From NCBI GenBank assembly GCA_002701875.1, contig NZWI01000027.1, positions 13,980 through 23,752 of the forward strand: 9,773 bases of DNA, written 5' to 3'. This DNA comes from Fidelibacterota bacterium (lineage in GTDB: Bacteria; Fidelibacterota; Marinisomatia; Marinisomatales; TCS55). Position 1 is the stretch's first letter. The number at the start of each line of letters is the position of its first letter. A program made the translations under genes and the position numbers. The notes under the pieces are model-generated. The model was not told the origin of the DNA, did no database searches, and was given only the letters and a program-made list of their open reading frames with translations. This document shows positions 1 to 7,818 of this stretch, piece after piece.

Positions 1-388
1 CTGTCACTGAATCAATTTGACTATAATCTGTAAAAATAATTACTTCACCAAGTCCGTCTCCATCTGTATCGCCGGTCTGAACCCACCTTGGCGTAGTTGC
101 ATATGTGCTTTTTGATGTACCAGACCAAACATGGACTAAGGTATCACCATAATACCACTCAAACGCGTGTACTGTTCCATTTTTATAATCCGTTGCAAAT
201 ATTTCCATCCTACCATCTTTATCCAGATCAGAACCACTCCATACTCCTCGGGGTCCAGTGGATACTGACCACATACCGGCAGTATTAGCCAAATCAGTAT
301 TAAAAATACTATGTGGTTTAAAATCTTGAGATAGGGCTAGCGTTATAATTGTAAAAGTTAAAATTGTACCTTTAACGATTGATCTCAT
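1..388 (-). CDS. Secreted FG-GAP/VCBS-type repeat protein, N-terminal part (runs off the window)
   Basis: The first 129 residues of a minus-strand gene are visible; the rest lies beyond base 1. ATG is at 388-386, preceded by a strong Shine-Dalgarno. Residues 1-20 form a signal peptide (basic MRSIVKG, then a hydrophobic run ending LALS, then Q21). The mature part contains two Asp-rich loops of the FG-GAP/VCBS kind, each followed by a beta strand: DLDKDGRMEIF (residues 54-64) and DTDGDGLGEVIIF (107-119). Their spacing of about 53 residues suits successive beta-propeller blades, which in this family usually bind calcium and act outside the cell. Many such proteins in FCB bacteria end in a T9SS sorting domain, but that end is not visible. 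The gene diverges from the TonB-receptor operon. The secreted repeat-protein call is solid; its ligand or function is unknown. Confidence 0.8.
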   Translation of the reverse strand, partial: MRSIVKGTILTFTIITLALSQDFKPHSIFNTDLANTAGMWSVSTGPRGVWSGSDLDKDGRMEIFATDYKNGTVHAFEWYYGDTLVHVWSGTSKSTYATTPRWVQTGDTDGDGLGEVIIFTDYSQIDSVT

Positions 389-391
389 AAA

Positions 392-400
392 CTCACCTCT
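392..400 (-). promoter_or_regulatory. Shine-Dalgarno of the FG-GAP repeat gene
   Basis: Read on the minus strand, AGAGGTGAG lies three bases before the ATG at 388, with the AGGTG core five bases away. It fixes the start of the repeat-protein gene. None of the other six starts in the window has a comparable site. Confidence 0.75.
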
Positions 401-469
401 TTCTTCCTTTAATTATTAAATTATATTGTAATAATAAATTATTCGATTGAATTGCTAATGACTATCGAG

Positions 470-498
470 ATTATAAGAATAAACAAAATTTAATGCAA
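470..498 (-). promoter_or_regulatory. Candidate sigma70-type promoter for the FG-GAP repeat gene
   Basis: On the minus strand there is TTGCAT (498-493), a 17-bp spacer, and a perfect TATAAT (475-470). The -10 box and spacing are ideal, while the -35 box matches TTGACA only in its first three bases. Transcription would begin near 463, giving a leader of about 75 bases. An A-tract (524-532 on the opposite strand) lies further upstream. This comes from sequence matching only, and AT-rich DNA produces such boxes by chance. Confidence 0.45.
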
Positions 499-551
499 AA
501 TGTTTGCACATTAATCCAAAAACTTTTTTTTTCTATTTAAACTTTCGTTTA

Positions 552-593
552 GATTAGTACTCCTTATTAATAGCACTAATTGGCATACTAATC
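552..593. repeat. Inverted repeat in the divergent intergenic region, possible operator
   Basis: GATTAGTA (552-559) and TACTAATC (586-593) are perfect 8-bp inverted copies separated by 26 bases. The spacer holds the palindrome TATTAATA (565-572) and a further ACTAAT (575-580). The pair ends 17 bp before the TTG start of the TonB-receptor gene, so it could be an operator or a weak leader hairpin. The rest of the 389-610 region holds the minus-strand promoter and a nine-T run (524-532). I see no convincing plus-strand -35/-10 pair. In DNA this AT-rich an 8-bp repeat is not rare, so confidence is low. Confidence 0.25.
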
Positions 594-610
594 ATTTAAT
601 TTGCTTCAAT

Positions 611-3376
611 TTGAATAAAAAAATTCTATCATTTATCTTTATAATCTCTACGGTATTTGCTAATACCGGTAAAATTTCTGGAATCATTCTAGATTCAAAA
701 TCGGGTGAGCCACTTGCCGGTGTTAATGTATTTCTAGATGATACTCCCTATGGTTCTGCTACAAATACGGAAGGAGAATACATTATACTGAATGTTCCTC
801 CAGGAGACTATACTCTTCGAGCTACTTACATTGGATATGCTTCTTATCGTGTTAATAATGTGCGAGTTAATCTAGATCGGACTACCTATCAAAATTTTGA
901 ATTAAAAGAAGCGATGATTGAAGGTGAAGAAGTAATTGTAGTGGCAGACCGTCCCCTTATCCAAAAAGACCTCACTGCTTCTCAGAAAATAACGACTGCT
1001 GATGAAATGAAAGTAATGCCTGTTGAAACCTTTCTGGGCGTTTTAACAACTCAGGCTGGTGTGAATCAAGGTGCAGGGGGAGAACTTCACATCCGTGGTG
1101 GGCGATCAAATGAAGTTGGATATTATATTGATGGTGTTTCAGTGGCAAATCCATTTTTCACCAATGGACTAGCTGTCAATATTTCGAATAAAGCTTTAGA
1201 GGAAATGAAAGTCGTTTCGGGCGCATTTAATGCTGAATATGGAAATGCAATGAGTGGCATCGTTAATCTTCAAGTAAAAGATGGTGGAAAAGATTATCAT
1301 GGTAGTTTCTCTTATCAGTCTGGTGATCACCAATCAACAGATAAAAATATTTTCACACATATTGATCATTTCAGTCTATTTACAAATAAAGTTCTAGAAG
1401 GTACACTAAATGGACCCATGCCTTTTATGTCAGATAATGGAAAATTTACTTTCAATATCAGTGGAAGATATAGCAATAGTGAAGGTTATTATTATGGTAT
1501 ACGTGAACACACTATTGGCGATTCTGCTAATTTTAGAGATGCGAATAATTGGTATATTGAAATGAATGGTGATAGTGCATTTGTACCCATGGCACCAAGC
1601 GACAATTTGAATTTAATGTCTAAGCTAACCTATAGAGTTTCACCATTATTAAAGTTATCCTTACAAATACTTCATTCTGGTGGAAAGTCACAATCCTATT
1701 CGCATTATTATAAATTTAATCCTGATGGTACCTCCACATCTGAATCATCAAATAACAATTTTTCAATTAAGATAAATCATTCGTTAGGTAAAAGAAGTTT
1801 TTATGAAGCGAACCTATCCTATTCAAATACAGATTATATGGGGTATCAGTTCAAACCCATCAATCTAAATTCTGCAGAACATGAAAATGATGAAAGCCGC
1901 TTTGGCTCTGGTCAATATGTGCTCTATAATCAATTTGATAATGGTAGCAAGTATTGGATATTAAATAATTCAAAATATGTGCCAACCTCACGTATTAAAG
2001 GATCTCCTGCGTCATCAACATTTTCATTTGGTGGATCTAATAGAGGACATTCTTACCGGAAGTCTAAGTCTCTTGCATTCAAATTGGATTACACAAATCA
2101 ATTGACAAATCGCCATGCTTTAAAAACTGGGGTGAATTTTAGAAGAGATAATTTAGATGAAAGAAATTTCACAGTACTATATGACAACCAAGTATATCGT
2201 GTTCCAACTATATTACCCGAAAACGATTCCCCCTCTCATAATCACTATAATAATACTGCCACTTTTTTCTCAGGATATATTCAAGACAAAATTGAATATA
2301 ATGATTTTATTACAAATGTAGGCGTTCGTTTTGATCAGTTTAATCCAGACGAAAACTATATTACTGATTTTTTGAATCCAGATGGAGAAAAAGAAAAAGC
2401 AGAAAATAAGATTATGATCTCTCCAAGAATTGGAGTTGCATTTCCCATAACAGAAAAAGGAATTCTTCATTTTTCATACGGTCATTTTTATCAAATGCCA
2501 ACATTAAGACGATTATACAAAAAAAGTATTTTTGGGGCAGGATTAGCTCCAACTGTAGGCTACGCAGACCTTAAACCGGAAAAAACCATATTATATGAAT
2601 TTGGTCTTCAACAACAAATAGGTGAAATTATTGGTGTGGAAATGAGTGCCTTTTATAAGGATATTCGCGATCTATTGGCAATACAGTCTATCCGATATGA
2701 ATCTGAAAGATATGGCCCTTCTAATTACTCGATTTATATGAATAAAGATTATGGAAATGTAAAAGGATATACCTTTAGCCTGACAAAACGTTATGATCCT
2801 AAAACCAAAACCTCTGCATTTGTCGATTATACTTATCAAATAACTGAAGGTAATAGTGTTAACTCTGGTTCATTTTATTACAATGCACTTTCAGGTGAAG
2901 AAGAAGAAAAGCGCATCGTCCCACTTTCTTGGGATCAAAGACATATATTTAACACTAATGTATCAATCGGGGATCCAGGAAATTGGAATATTGGAATTAT
3001 AAGCAAATTATCAAGCGGATGGCCTTACACACCAAATATCCCTAATGCAAATTATGTGCCTCAACCTAACAGTGGAAGAAAACCTTTGCAATGGCGAGTT
3101 GATATGCGGATACACAAGAATTTTATTTTAGGTAAATACAATTATATCCTATATGCTAAAATTTACAATCTATTGGATCGCCGGAATGAAAGATATGTCT
3201 TTAATGATACTGGTAGAGCAGGATATACATATGTTTTTCAATCAACTCAAGAAACACAAGGTTTCAAAAAACATTATGGTGAACCGGGCGTACATCAATG
3301 GTCAGAATATCAAGTGCGGCCACATTATTATACACCCCCCCGTTCAATAAACATTGGTTTGTCTCTGGATTTTTAG
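611..3376 (+). CDS. SusC-like TonB-dependent outer-membrane receptor
   Basis: A 921-residue TonB-dependent receptor, expected to import a substrate across the outer membrane using TonB-ExbBD energy. Residues 1-17 are a signal peptide (MNKKILSF..STVFA). Residues about 20-98 form a carboxypeptidase-regulatory-like beta sandwich (GKISGIILDSKSGEPLAGVNV, DNVPPGDYTLR-type strand, IGYASYR). A TonB-box-like EEVIVVA is at 106-112. The plug spans about 120-225, with IRGGRSNEVGYYIDGV at 161-176 and YGNAMSGIVNL at 210-220. The rest is a beta barrel ending in Phe (NIGLSLDF), the usual BAM signal. There is no STN domain, so no sigma/anti-sigma signalling is expected. The start is TTG at 611: the frame upstream has no ATG before a stop at 512, the next internal Met is at residue 102, and the signal peptide begins properly here. 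No Shine-Dalgarno is present. It is the first gene of a three-gene operon and no SusD partner follows. Substrate unknown. Confidence 0.9.
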   Translation: MNKKILSFIFIISTVFANTGKISGIILDSKSGEPLAGVNVFLDDTPYGSATNTEGEYIILNVPPGDYTLRATYIGYASYRVNNVRVNLDRTTYQNFELKEAMIEGEEVIVVADRPLIQKDLTASQKITTADEMKVMPVETFLGVLTTQAGVNQGAGGELHIRGGRSNEVGYYIDGVSVANPFFTNGLAVNISNKALEEMKVVSGAFNAEYGNAMSGIVNLQVKDGGKDYHGSFSYQSGDHQSTDKNIFTHIDHFSLFTNKVLEGTLNGPMPFMSDNGKFTFNISGRYSNSEGYYYGIREHTIGDSANFRDANNWYIEMNGDSAFVPMAPSDNLNLMSKLTYRVSPLLKLSLQILHSGGKSQSYSHYYKFNPDGTSTSESSNNNFSIKINHSLGKRSFYEANLSYSNTDYMGYQFKPINLNSAEHENDESRFGSGQYVLYNQFDNGSKYWILNNSKYVPTSRIKGSPASSTFSFGGSNRGHSYRKSKSLAFKLDYTNQLTNRHALKTGVNFRRDNLDERNFTVLYDNQVYRVPTILPENDSPSHNHYNNTATFFSGYIQDKIEYNDFITNVGVRFDQFNPDENYITDFLNPDGEKEKAENKIMISPRIGVAFPITEKGILHFSYGHFYQMPTLRRLYKKSIFGAGLAPTVGYADLKPEKTILYEFGLQQQIGEIIGVEMSAFYKDIRDLLAIQSIRYESERYGPSNYSIYMNKDYGNVKGYTFSLTKRYDPKTKTSAFVDYTYQITEGNSVNSGSFYYNALSGEEEEKRIVPLSWDQRHIFNTNVSIGDPGNWNIGIISKLSSGWPYTPNIPNANYVPQPNSGRKPLQWRVDMRIHKNFILGKYNYILYAKIYNLLDRRNERYVFNDTGRAGYTYVFQSTQETQGFKKHYGEPGVHQWSEYQVRPHYYTPPRSINIGLSLDF

Positions 3377-3391
3377 TCCCACGAGAATTTG

Positions 3392-6300
3392 ATGATCAAA
3401 ACTAGTACTATTAGAAAATTTTTATTATTCAGTGTTTCATTTGCAATTCTGTATTCACAAGATGATCCGCAGCCTAGATTTTCCAAACAATGGAAAATTG
3501 AAGGGCCTCAAAAGAACTGGAAGTCACTAGACCATGAAGTTTTCTATCAATGGCGAGATAAGATACTTGAACGCCGAGCAATAAGTAATGATGAAATTCT
3601 CCGTCGCCAAAAAGCTATTTTAAATGGAAACAAGATTACAACTGAAATTTGGAATTACGGTTCTATATCTAGTCCAGGAAACCGAGTCACAGATATTGTT
3701 TGGGAAGGCTTAGGGTATGGTTATGAGTTTGGCCCTTTCATTGGTGCAGAAGTCCCTATAGCAGCAAATAGTCACATTGACGCTTACATCAAAAAAGATG
3801 CGAACGGTGATCCAGTATTGGATGATGATGGGAATCCTATATGGTTCGCAAAAGTAATTAGTGATGGATTAGTATCTCTAGGCGGTGAAATTTCACCAGA
3901 TGGAAAAGTTTTTTGGGGATGGGAACCACTTGCTTATAATGAACAGAATGTTCCATATGGAGACCCCAATAGTTTAAGAATTCCCACTTCGAATGATGTT
4001 GATCGTGATGGTGATGGAAAACCTGATAGCTGGCCCGAGGGATGGTACAACCCCAACTTAAAAAGATATGTCTGGCCTGGTGCACTCAGACAAGGATCAT
4101 CTAATGCAGATCTAGAATCTTTTTTTGTTGTTGACGATAGGAGTAACCAAGAATTTAAGTATTACCCATTCCCGCAGGATTCATCCCGATTGGGATTAGG
4201 TATTGAAATTGAATGCCGATATTATCAATGGTCAAATCCTTTAGCTGAAGATGTTGTTTTTCTAATATATAAGGTGACCAATAAAAGTGAAAAAAATCTG
4301 AATGAGGTAGTTTTTGGTATGTGGGGTGATCCACATATTGGAGGACCATCTAACTGGCGGGATGATCTATCTTATTTTGATAGAGATTTAAATATGGTTT
4401 ATGCCTGGGATGAAGATAATAAATCAGATGTAGCTGGACGAAAGCCTGGCTATTTTGGCTATATTTTTCTGGAAAGCCCTGGAGATCCCCATGATGGCAA
4501 AGATAACGATGGAGATGGAATGATAGATGAAAGTCGTGAAAATGGAATTGATGATGATGGAGATTGGAATCCAGAAAAAGATGATGTGGGCATTGATGGC
4601 CTACCTAATACTGGAGATCAAGGAGAGAATGATGGTGTGCCATCCGCAGGAAACGCATTTGATATTCGACAGCCTGGTGAGCCAAATTTTGAATGGACAG
4701 ATCTGGATGAATCTGATATGATCGGGCTTACCAGTTTTGCTGCACCAAATTTTGGAGGGAATAATAGAATATCTAAAGATGATTATATATATACCACGTA
4801 TATGAACCCAGGACAATTTGACTCATTGAATGCCGATGTTGCAGGTGACAATATTTTCTTATATGGTTCAGGTCGTTTTACTTTGAAAGCAGGAGAAGCA
4901 CGGAGATTTTCTATCGCTCTACTCGTTGGAGATAGTTACGATGATCTTACATTAAATGCCAAAACAGCTCGCCAGATCTACGATACAAATTATCAATTTG
5001 CAAAACCACCTGAAAAACCCGCTCTTACAGCAGTTCCTGGAGATGAACAAGTGACGCTTTTCTGGGATAATATTGCTGAAACATCCTGGGACCCAATATC
5101 AGAAGAATATGATTTTGAAGGCTACGTAATCTACCGAAGCACGGATCCAAGTTTTCTTGATCAACAAAATATTACAGATATTAACGGTTCTCGATTTTTA
5201 TTTGAACCACTAACTACGATTACAGGTGGATGGGCAAAATGGGATTTAATTAATGAATATGAAGGTCCAAGTGATATTCCATATACTGGACGAGGAATTT
5301 CCTATCATCTTGGTAATAACACTGGCTTAGTTCATTCATTTATTGATTCGAACAATGTAATCAATGGTCAACGATACTTTTATGCTATTAGTTCCTATGA
5401 TCATGGTACTAAAATCATGGGAATTGGGCCTAGTGAATCATCTAAAACAATCACGTTAAATCCAGAAACAAATGAAATTTTTCTGGATATCAACACTGCT
5501 TCAGTTGTTCCAAGATCACCGGCTGCTGGTTATGTAAAAGGTTCAGTTTCATATTATGATTCTTTATCATTTATAAAACACATATCAGGGTTTGGTACAG
5601 GAACTTTTTCTATTGAGGTTCTTGATCCTCGAGCCATTGAAGACACCAATACATTTCAAATAACATTTATAGATAAACCTACCCGTTATTCAATTGAGGA
5701 TCTCAGTCCCATCGTGGAAACCCGCGTATCGAAAAAAAATGTATTTATTACACTACAAAAAAATAGATTGAATGCTGACAGGTTTATTTTAAAAAATGGC
5801 GGCTCCACAATGATAATGGGACAGGATTATCTCCTGTTTCCTGAGGCTGGGCAAGTAGTAGTTACTGATACTTTAAATTCACAAATAGCTGACGGAGACG
5901 AAATAACTATTGAATATACCTATTATCCTCTTTGGGAAAGCTCACGTTTGAATAATGAAGAATCAAACGCAGTTTTTGATGGGATTAAAATCTATGCAAA
6001 TGACAAAAAACTTTCACTAGATAAAGAAAAGACTCAATGGTCTGATGGAAGCTCAGGTAATTATCAAATTACGGTCGGCCCCTACGATGGTAAGCAGTCA
6101 AACATGAGACCAGCAGATTATGAAATACGCTGGTTTGATTCAATTGCGGATACAAGCTCATTAGGAACCGCTACTGCACCATTCCAAATCTGGGATGTAA
6201 CTCCAGGTAAAATTCCTTTCAAAAAGAAAATTGTAGTTCTTGATTATAAGGTCAGAAACCAGACTTGGGATTTGGGTGAGAGTGTTGTAATTCTTGAAGA

Positions 6301-6799
6301 GGGAGCAGGAATCAATGTTTCGTGGCAGTTTGATATTCAGGAACCAATCAATGATATACTGAATGATGCAGTAGAAGGTGATGTTTTTTATGTTGCGACC
6401 GATCGGCCATTTAATAATGAAGATATCTATCAATTTCAGATGATGGCATCTTCAATTCAATCAGAAAAAAATGAAGGATTATTAGATGATATTCGTGTGG
6501 TTCCAAATCCATACGTTGTTACTAATATTTTGGAGCCACTAGATCGTCAGAATCCACGTGATCGAGGACCACGGCGTATTTATTTTGATAAACTTCCTAA
6601 TGAATGTACTATCAGGATTTACACGATCACGGGTGAACTAGTAAAAACAATTTATCATAATACTACATTTGATAATGGACAAGAATTTTGGGATTTAACA
6701 ACAAAAGATAACTTTCCAATAGCTTTTGGCATTTATATCTATCACATAGATGCAGGTAAAATGGGCGAGAAAATTGGGCGATTGGCAATAATAAAATGA
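3392..6799 (+). CDS. Large secreted protein with calcium-type loops, FN3-like domain and T9SS-like C-terminal sorting domain
   Basis: About 1135 residues, with no enzymatic domain that I recognise. Residues 1-22 are a signal peptide (KFLLFSVSFAILYSQ). The next part includes EIWNYGSISSPGNR and YGYEFGPFIGAEVP, a region I recall from large secreted proteins of Marinimicrobia-like genomes. Asp-rich EF-hand/thrombospondin-3-like loops are at 204-212 (DRDGDGKPD) and 368-417 (GKDNDGDGMIDES, DDDGDWNPEKDD). A fibronectin III-like domain covers about 540-690 (PALTAVPGDEQVTLFWDN, FEGYVIYRS, QRYFYAISSYD) and is longer than usual because of an insertion. Residues about 1032-1135 resemble a T9SS type A sorting domain: VVPNPYV, then CTIRIYTITGELVKTIYH, GIYIYHIDAG and a final GRLAIIK. 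ATG at 3392 is preferred to the adjacent in-frame TTG at 3389; only a weak GAG lies upstream. It is 15 bp after the receptor gene and its stop overlaps the PorV-like start. It is probably surface-anchored or released by T9SS and partners the receptor, which is inference. Confidence 0.85.
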   Translation: MIKTSTIRKFLLFSVSFAILYSQDDPQPRFSKQWKIEGPQKNWKSLDHEVFYQWRDKILERRAISNDEILRRQKAILNGNKITTEIWNYGSISSPGNRVTDIVWEGLGYGYEFGPFIGAEVPIAANSHIDAYIKKDANGDPVLDDDGNPIWFAKVISDGLVSLGGEISPDGKVFWGWEPLAYNEQNVPYGDPNSLRIPTSNDVDRDGDGKPDSWPEGWYNPNLKRYVWPGALRQGSSNADLESFFVVDDRSNQEFKYYPFPQDSSRLGLGIEIECRYYQWSNPLAEDVVFLIYKVTNKSEKNLNEVVFGMWGDPHIGGPSNWRDDLSYFDRDLNMVYAWDEDNKSDVAGRKPGYFGYIFLESPGDPHDGKDNDGDGMIDESRENGIDDDGDWNPEKDDVGIDGLPNTGDQGENDGVPSAGNAFDIRQPGEPNFEWTDLDESDMIGLTSFAAPNFGGNNRISKDDYIYTTYMNPGQFDSLNADVAGDNIFLYGSGRFTLKAGEARRFSIALLVGDSYDDLTLNAKTARQIYDTNYQFAKPPEKPALTAVPGDEQVTLFWDNIAETSWDPISEEYDFEGYVIYRSTDPSFLDQQNITDINGSRFLFEPLTTITGGWAKWDLINEYEGPSDIPYTGRGISYHLGNNTGLVHSFIDSNNVINGQRYFYAISSYDHGTKIMGIGPSESSKTITLNPETNEIFLDINTASVVPRSPAAGYVKGSVSYYDSLSFIKHISGFGTGTFSIEVLDPRAIEDTNTFQITFIDKPTRYSIEDLSPIVETRVSKKNVFITLQKNRLNADRFILKNGGSTMIMGQDYLLFPEAGQVVVTDTLNSQIADGDEITIEYTYYPLWESSRLNNEESNAVFDGIKIYANDKKLSLDKEKTQWSDGSSGNYQITVGPYDGKQSNMRPADYEIRWFDSIADTSSLGTATAPFQIWDVTPGKIPFKKKIVVLDYKVRNQTWDLGESVVILEEGAGINVSWQFDIQEPINDILNDAVEGDVFYVATDRPFNNEDIYQFQMMASSIQSEKNEGLLDDIRVVPNPYVVTNILEPLDRQNPRDRGPRRIYFDKLPNECTIRIYTITGELVKTIYHNTTFDNGQEFWDLTTKDNFPIAFGIYIYHIDAGKMGEKIGRLAIIK

Positions 6800-7818
6800 A
6801 AAAACTAATTCTAATTATATTTTCTTTCAGTGTTGCCATTGGTCAATTGGATAATATTACAACAATCACTAAGACAGGTACTACAGCTGCACAATTCTTG
6901 AAGATCGGGGTGGATCCTCGAGGTTCATCCATGGGTAATGCTTTTACAGCTATGTCTGGAGATATAAGTTCAATGTATTGGAACCCTGCTGGACTTGCAT
7001 CAATAGGTAAAATGGAGACTATTTTCGTCAATGCAAATTGGCTAGCTGGAATAAATTTCAATTTTACTGCTATAGCTCTCAACCTTGGACAAAATGGCGT
7101 TATAGGTTTTAGCATGACAAATCTTTCTATTCCAAAAGAACTAGTTAGAACCGTAGAAAAACCAAATGGTACCGGAGAATATTTTGATGCGGGTGACTTG
7201 GCAATGAATATTAGTTATGCCCGACGCCTTACAAATAAATTTTCAATCGGCAGTAATATTAAGTATATCCGCCAAAGTATTTGGCATGCAAATGCAACTA
7301 CAATTGCAGCAGATCTTGGTGCGTTATTTATTACCCCATTTAAGAATATCCGTCTTGGGGCAAGTTTGTCAAATTATGGACCAGATATGGAAATGACCGG
7401 GCGGGATCAAAAGTTCAGTATGGACCCTGATCCAATCAATGAAGGAAATGTTGAATTTGTTAATGCAATGTATGAAACGGATAAATTCCCAATCCCACTC
7501 ATTTTTAGGGTAGGGCTAGCTGGTGAAATCATCAATACAGATAAAAATAGATTGAGTCTCGCTATGGATGCATTACATCCCAATGATAACTCAGAATGGA
7601 TGAATATCGGTGTTGAATATTCATTCGCTGAAACATTTTTTGTAAGAGGTGGAATGACGACCCTATTCAGAAAAGATACTGAGGAAGGGCTTACATTTGG
7701 AACAGGAATAAATTATAAAATCGGGCGCTCAGCTACACAATTAAAATTAGATTATTCCTATGCTGCTTTTGGTCGTTTAAAAAATGTCCAGCGTTTTGCC
7801 CTTGGATTCAAATTTTAA
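6796..7818 (+). CDS. PorV/PorQ-family outer-membrane beta-barrel protein
   Basis: A 340-residue barrel protein related to FadL-type porins and to PorV, the outer-membrane shuttle that carries T9SS cargo to the attachment complex. Residues 1-16 are a signal peptide (MKKLILIIFSFSVAIG). Residues 29-68 carry the family hallmark: AAQFLKIGVDPRGSSMGNAF followed by ISSMYWNPAGLAS. Alternating beta strands run to the end, which finishes QRFALGFKF with a terminal Phe as expected for BAM-assembled barrels. The length fits the family. The ATG overlaps the TGA of the upstream T9SS-like gene (ATGA, 4 bp), so translation is probably coupled and no separate Shine-Dalgarno is seen. Being co-transcribed with a T9SS-like cargo gene supports a role in delivering or anchoring that protein. 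It could instead be a generic outer-membrane transport barrel of the same superfamily. I withhold the symbol porV because FCB genomes often hold several paralogues. Confidence 0.85.
   Translation: MKKLILIIFSFSVAIGQLDNITTITKTGTTAAQFLKIGVDPRGSSMGNAFTAMSGDISSMYWNPAGLASIGKMETIFVNANWLAGINFNFTAIALNLGQNGVIGFSMTNLSIPKELVRTVEKPNGTGEYFDAGDLAMNISYARRLTNKFSIGSNIKYIRQSIWHANATTIAADLGALFITPFKNIRLGASLSNYGPDMEMTGRDQKFSMDPDPINEGNVEFVNAMYETDKFPIPLIFRVGLAGEIINTDKNRLSLAMDALHPNDNSEWMNIGVEYSFAETFFVRGGMTTLFRKDTEEGLTFGTGINYKIGRSATQLKLDYSYAAFGRLKNVQRFALGFKF

Noticed and set aside
97..288. 63-codon open frame on the plus strand
   Set aside because: It lies opposite the FG-GAP repeat gene, which has a signal peptide, Shine-Dalgarno and recognisable repeats; the plus-strand translation looks like no protein family.
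504..532. Plus-strand -35 box TTGCAC (504-509) as a promoter for the receptor operon
   Set aside because: At normal spacing the -10 position falls in the T-run (527-532), with no TATAAT-like match, so I could not support a plus-strand promoter.
601..618. Five-codon TTG mini-ORF (TTG CTT CAA TTT GAA TAA) overlapping the receptor start, possible leader peptide
   Set aside because: It has a non-ATG start, no Shine-Dalgarno and only five codons; it arises from the direct repeat AATTTG (598-603 and 608-613) and nothing supports its translation.
6161..6433. 90-codon minus-strand open frame inside the large secreted-protein gene
   Set aside because: It is rich in Ile, Asn and Tyr as expected from antisense AT-rich DNA, has no start signal, and is fully covered by a well-supported gene.
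6843..7115. 90-codon minus-strand open frame
   Set aside because: It lies opposite the conserved hallmark region of the PorV/PorQ-family gene and shows no domain or start signal.
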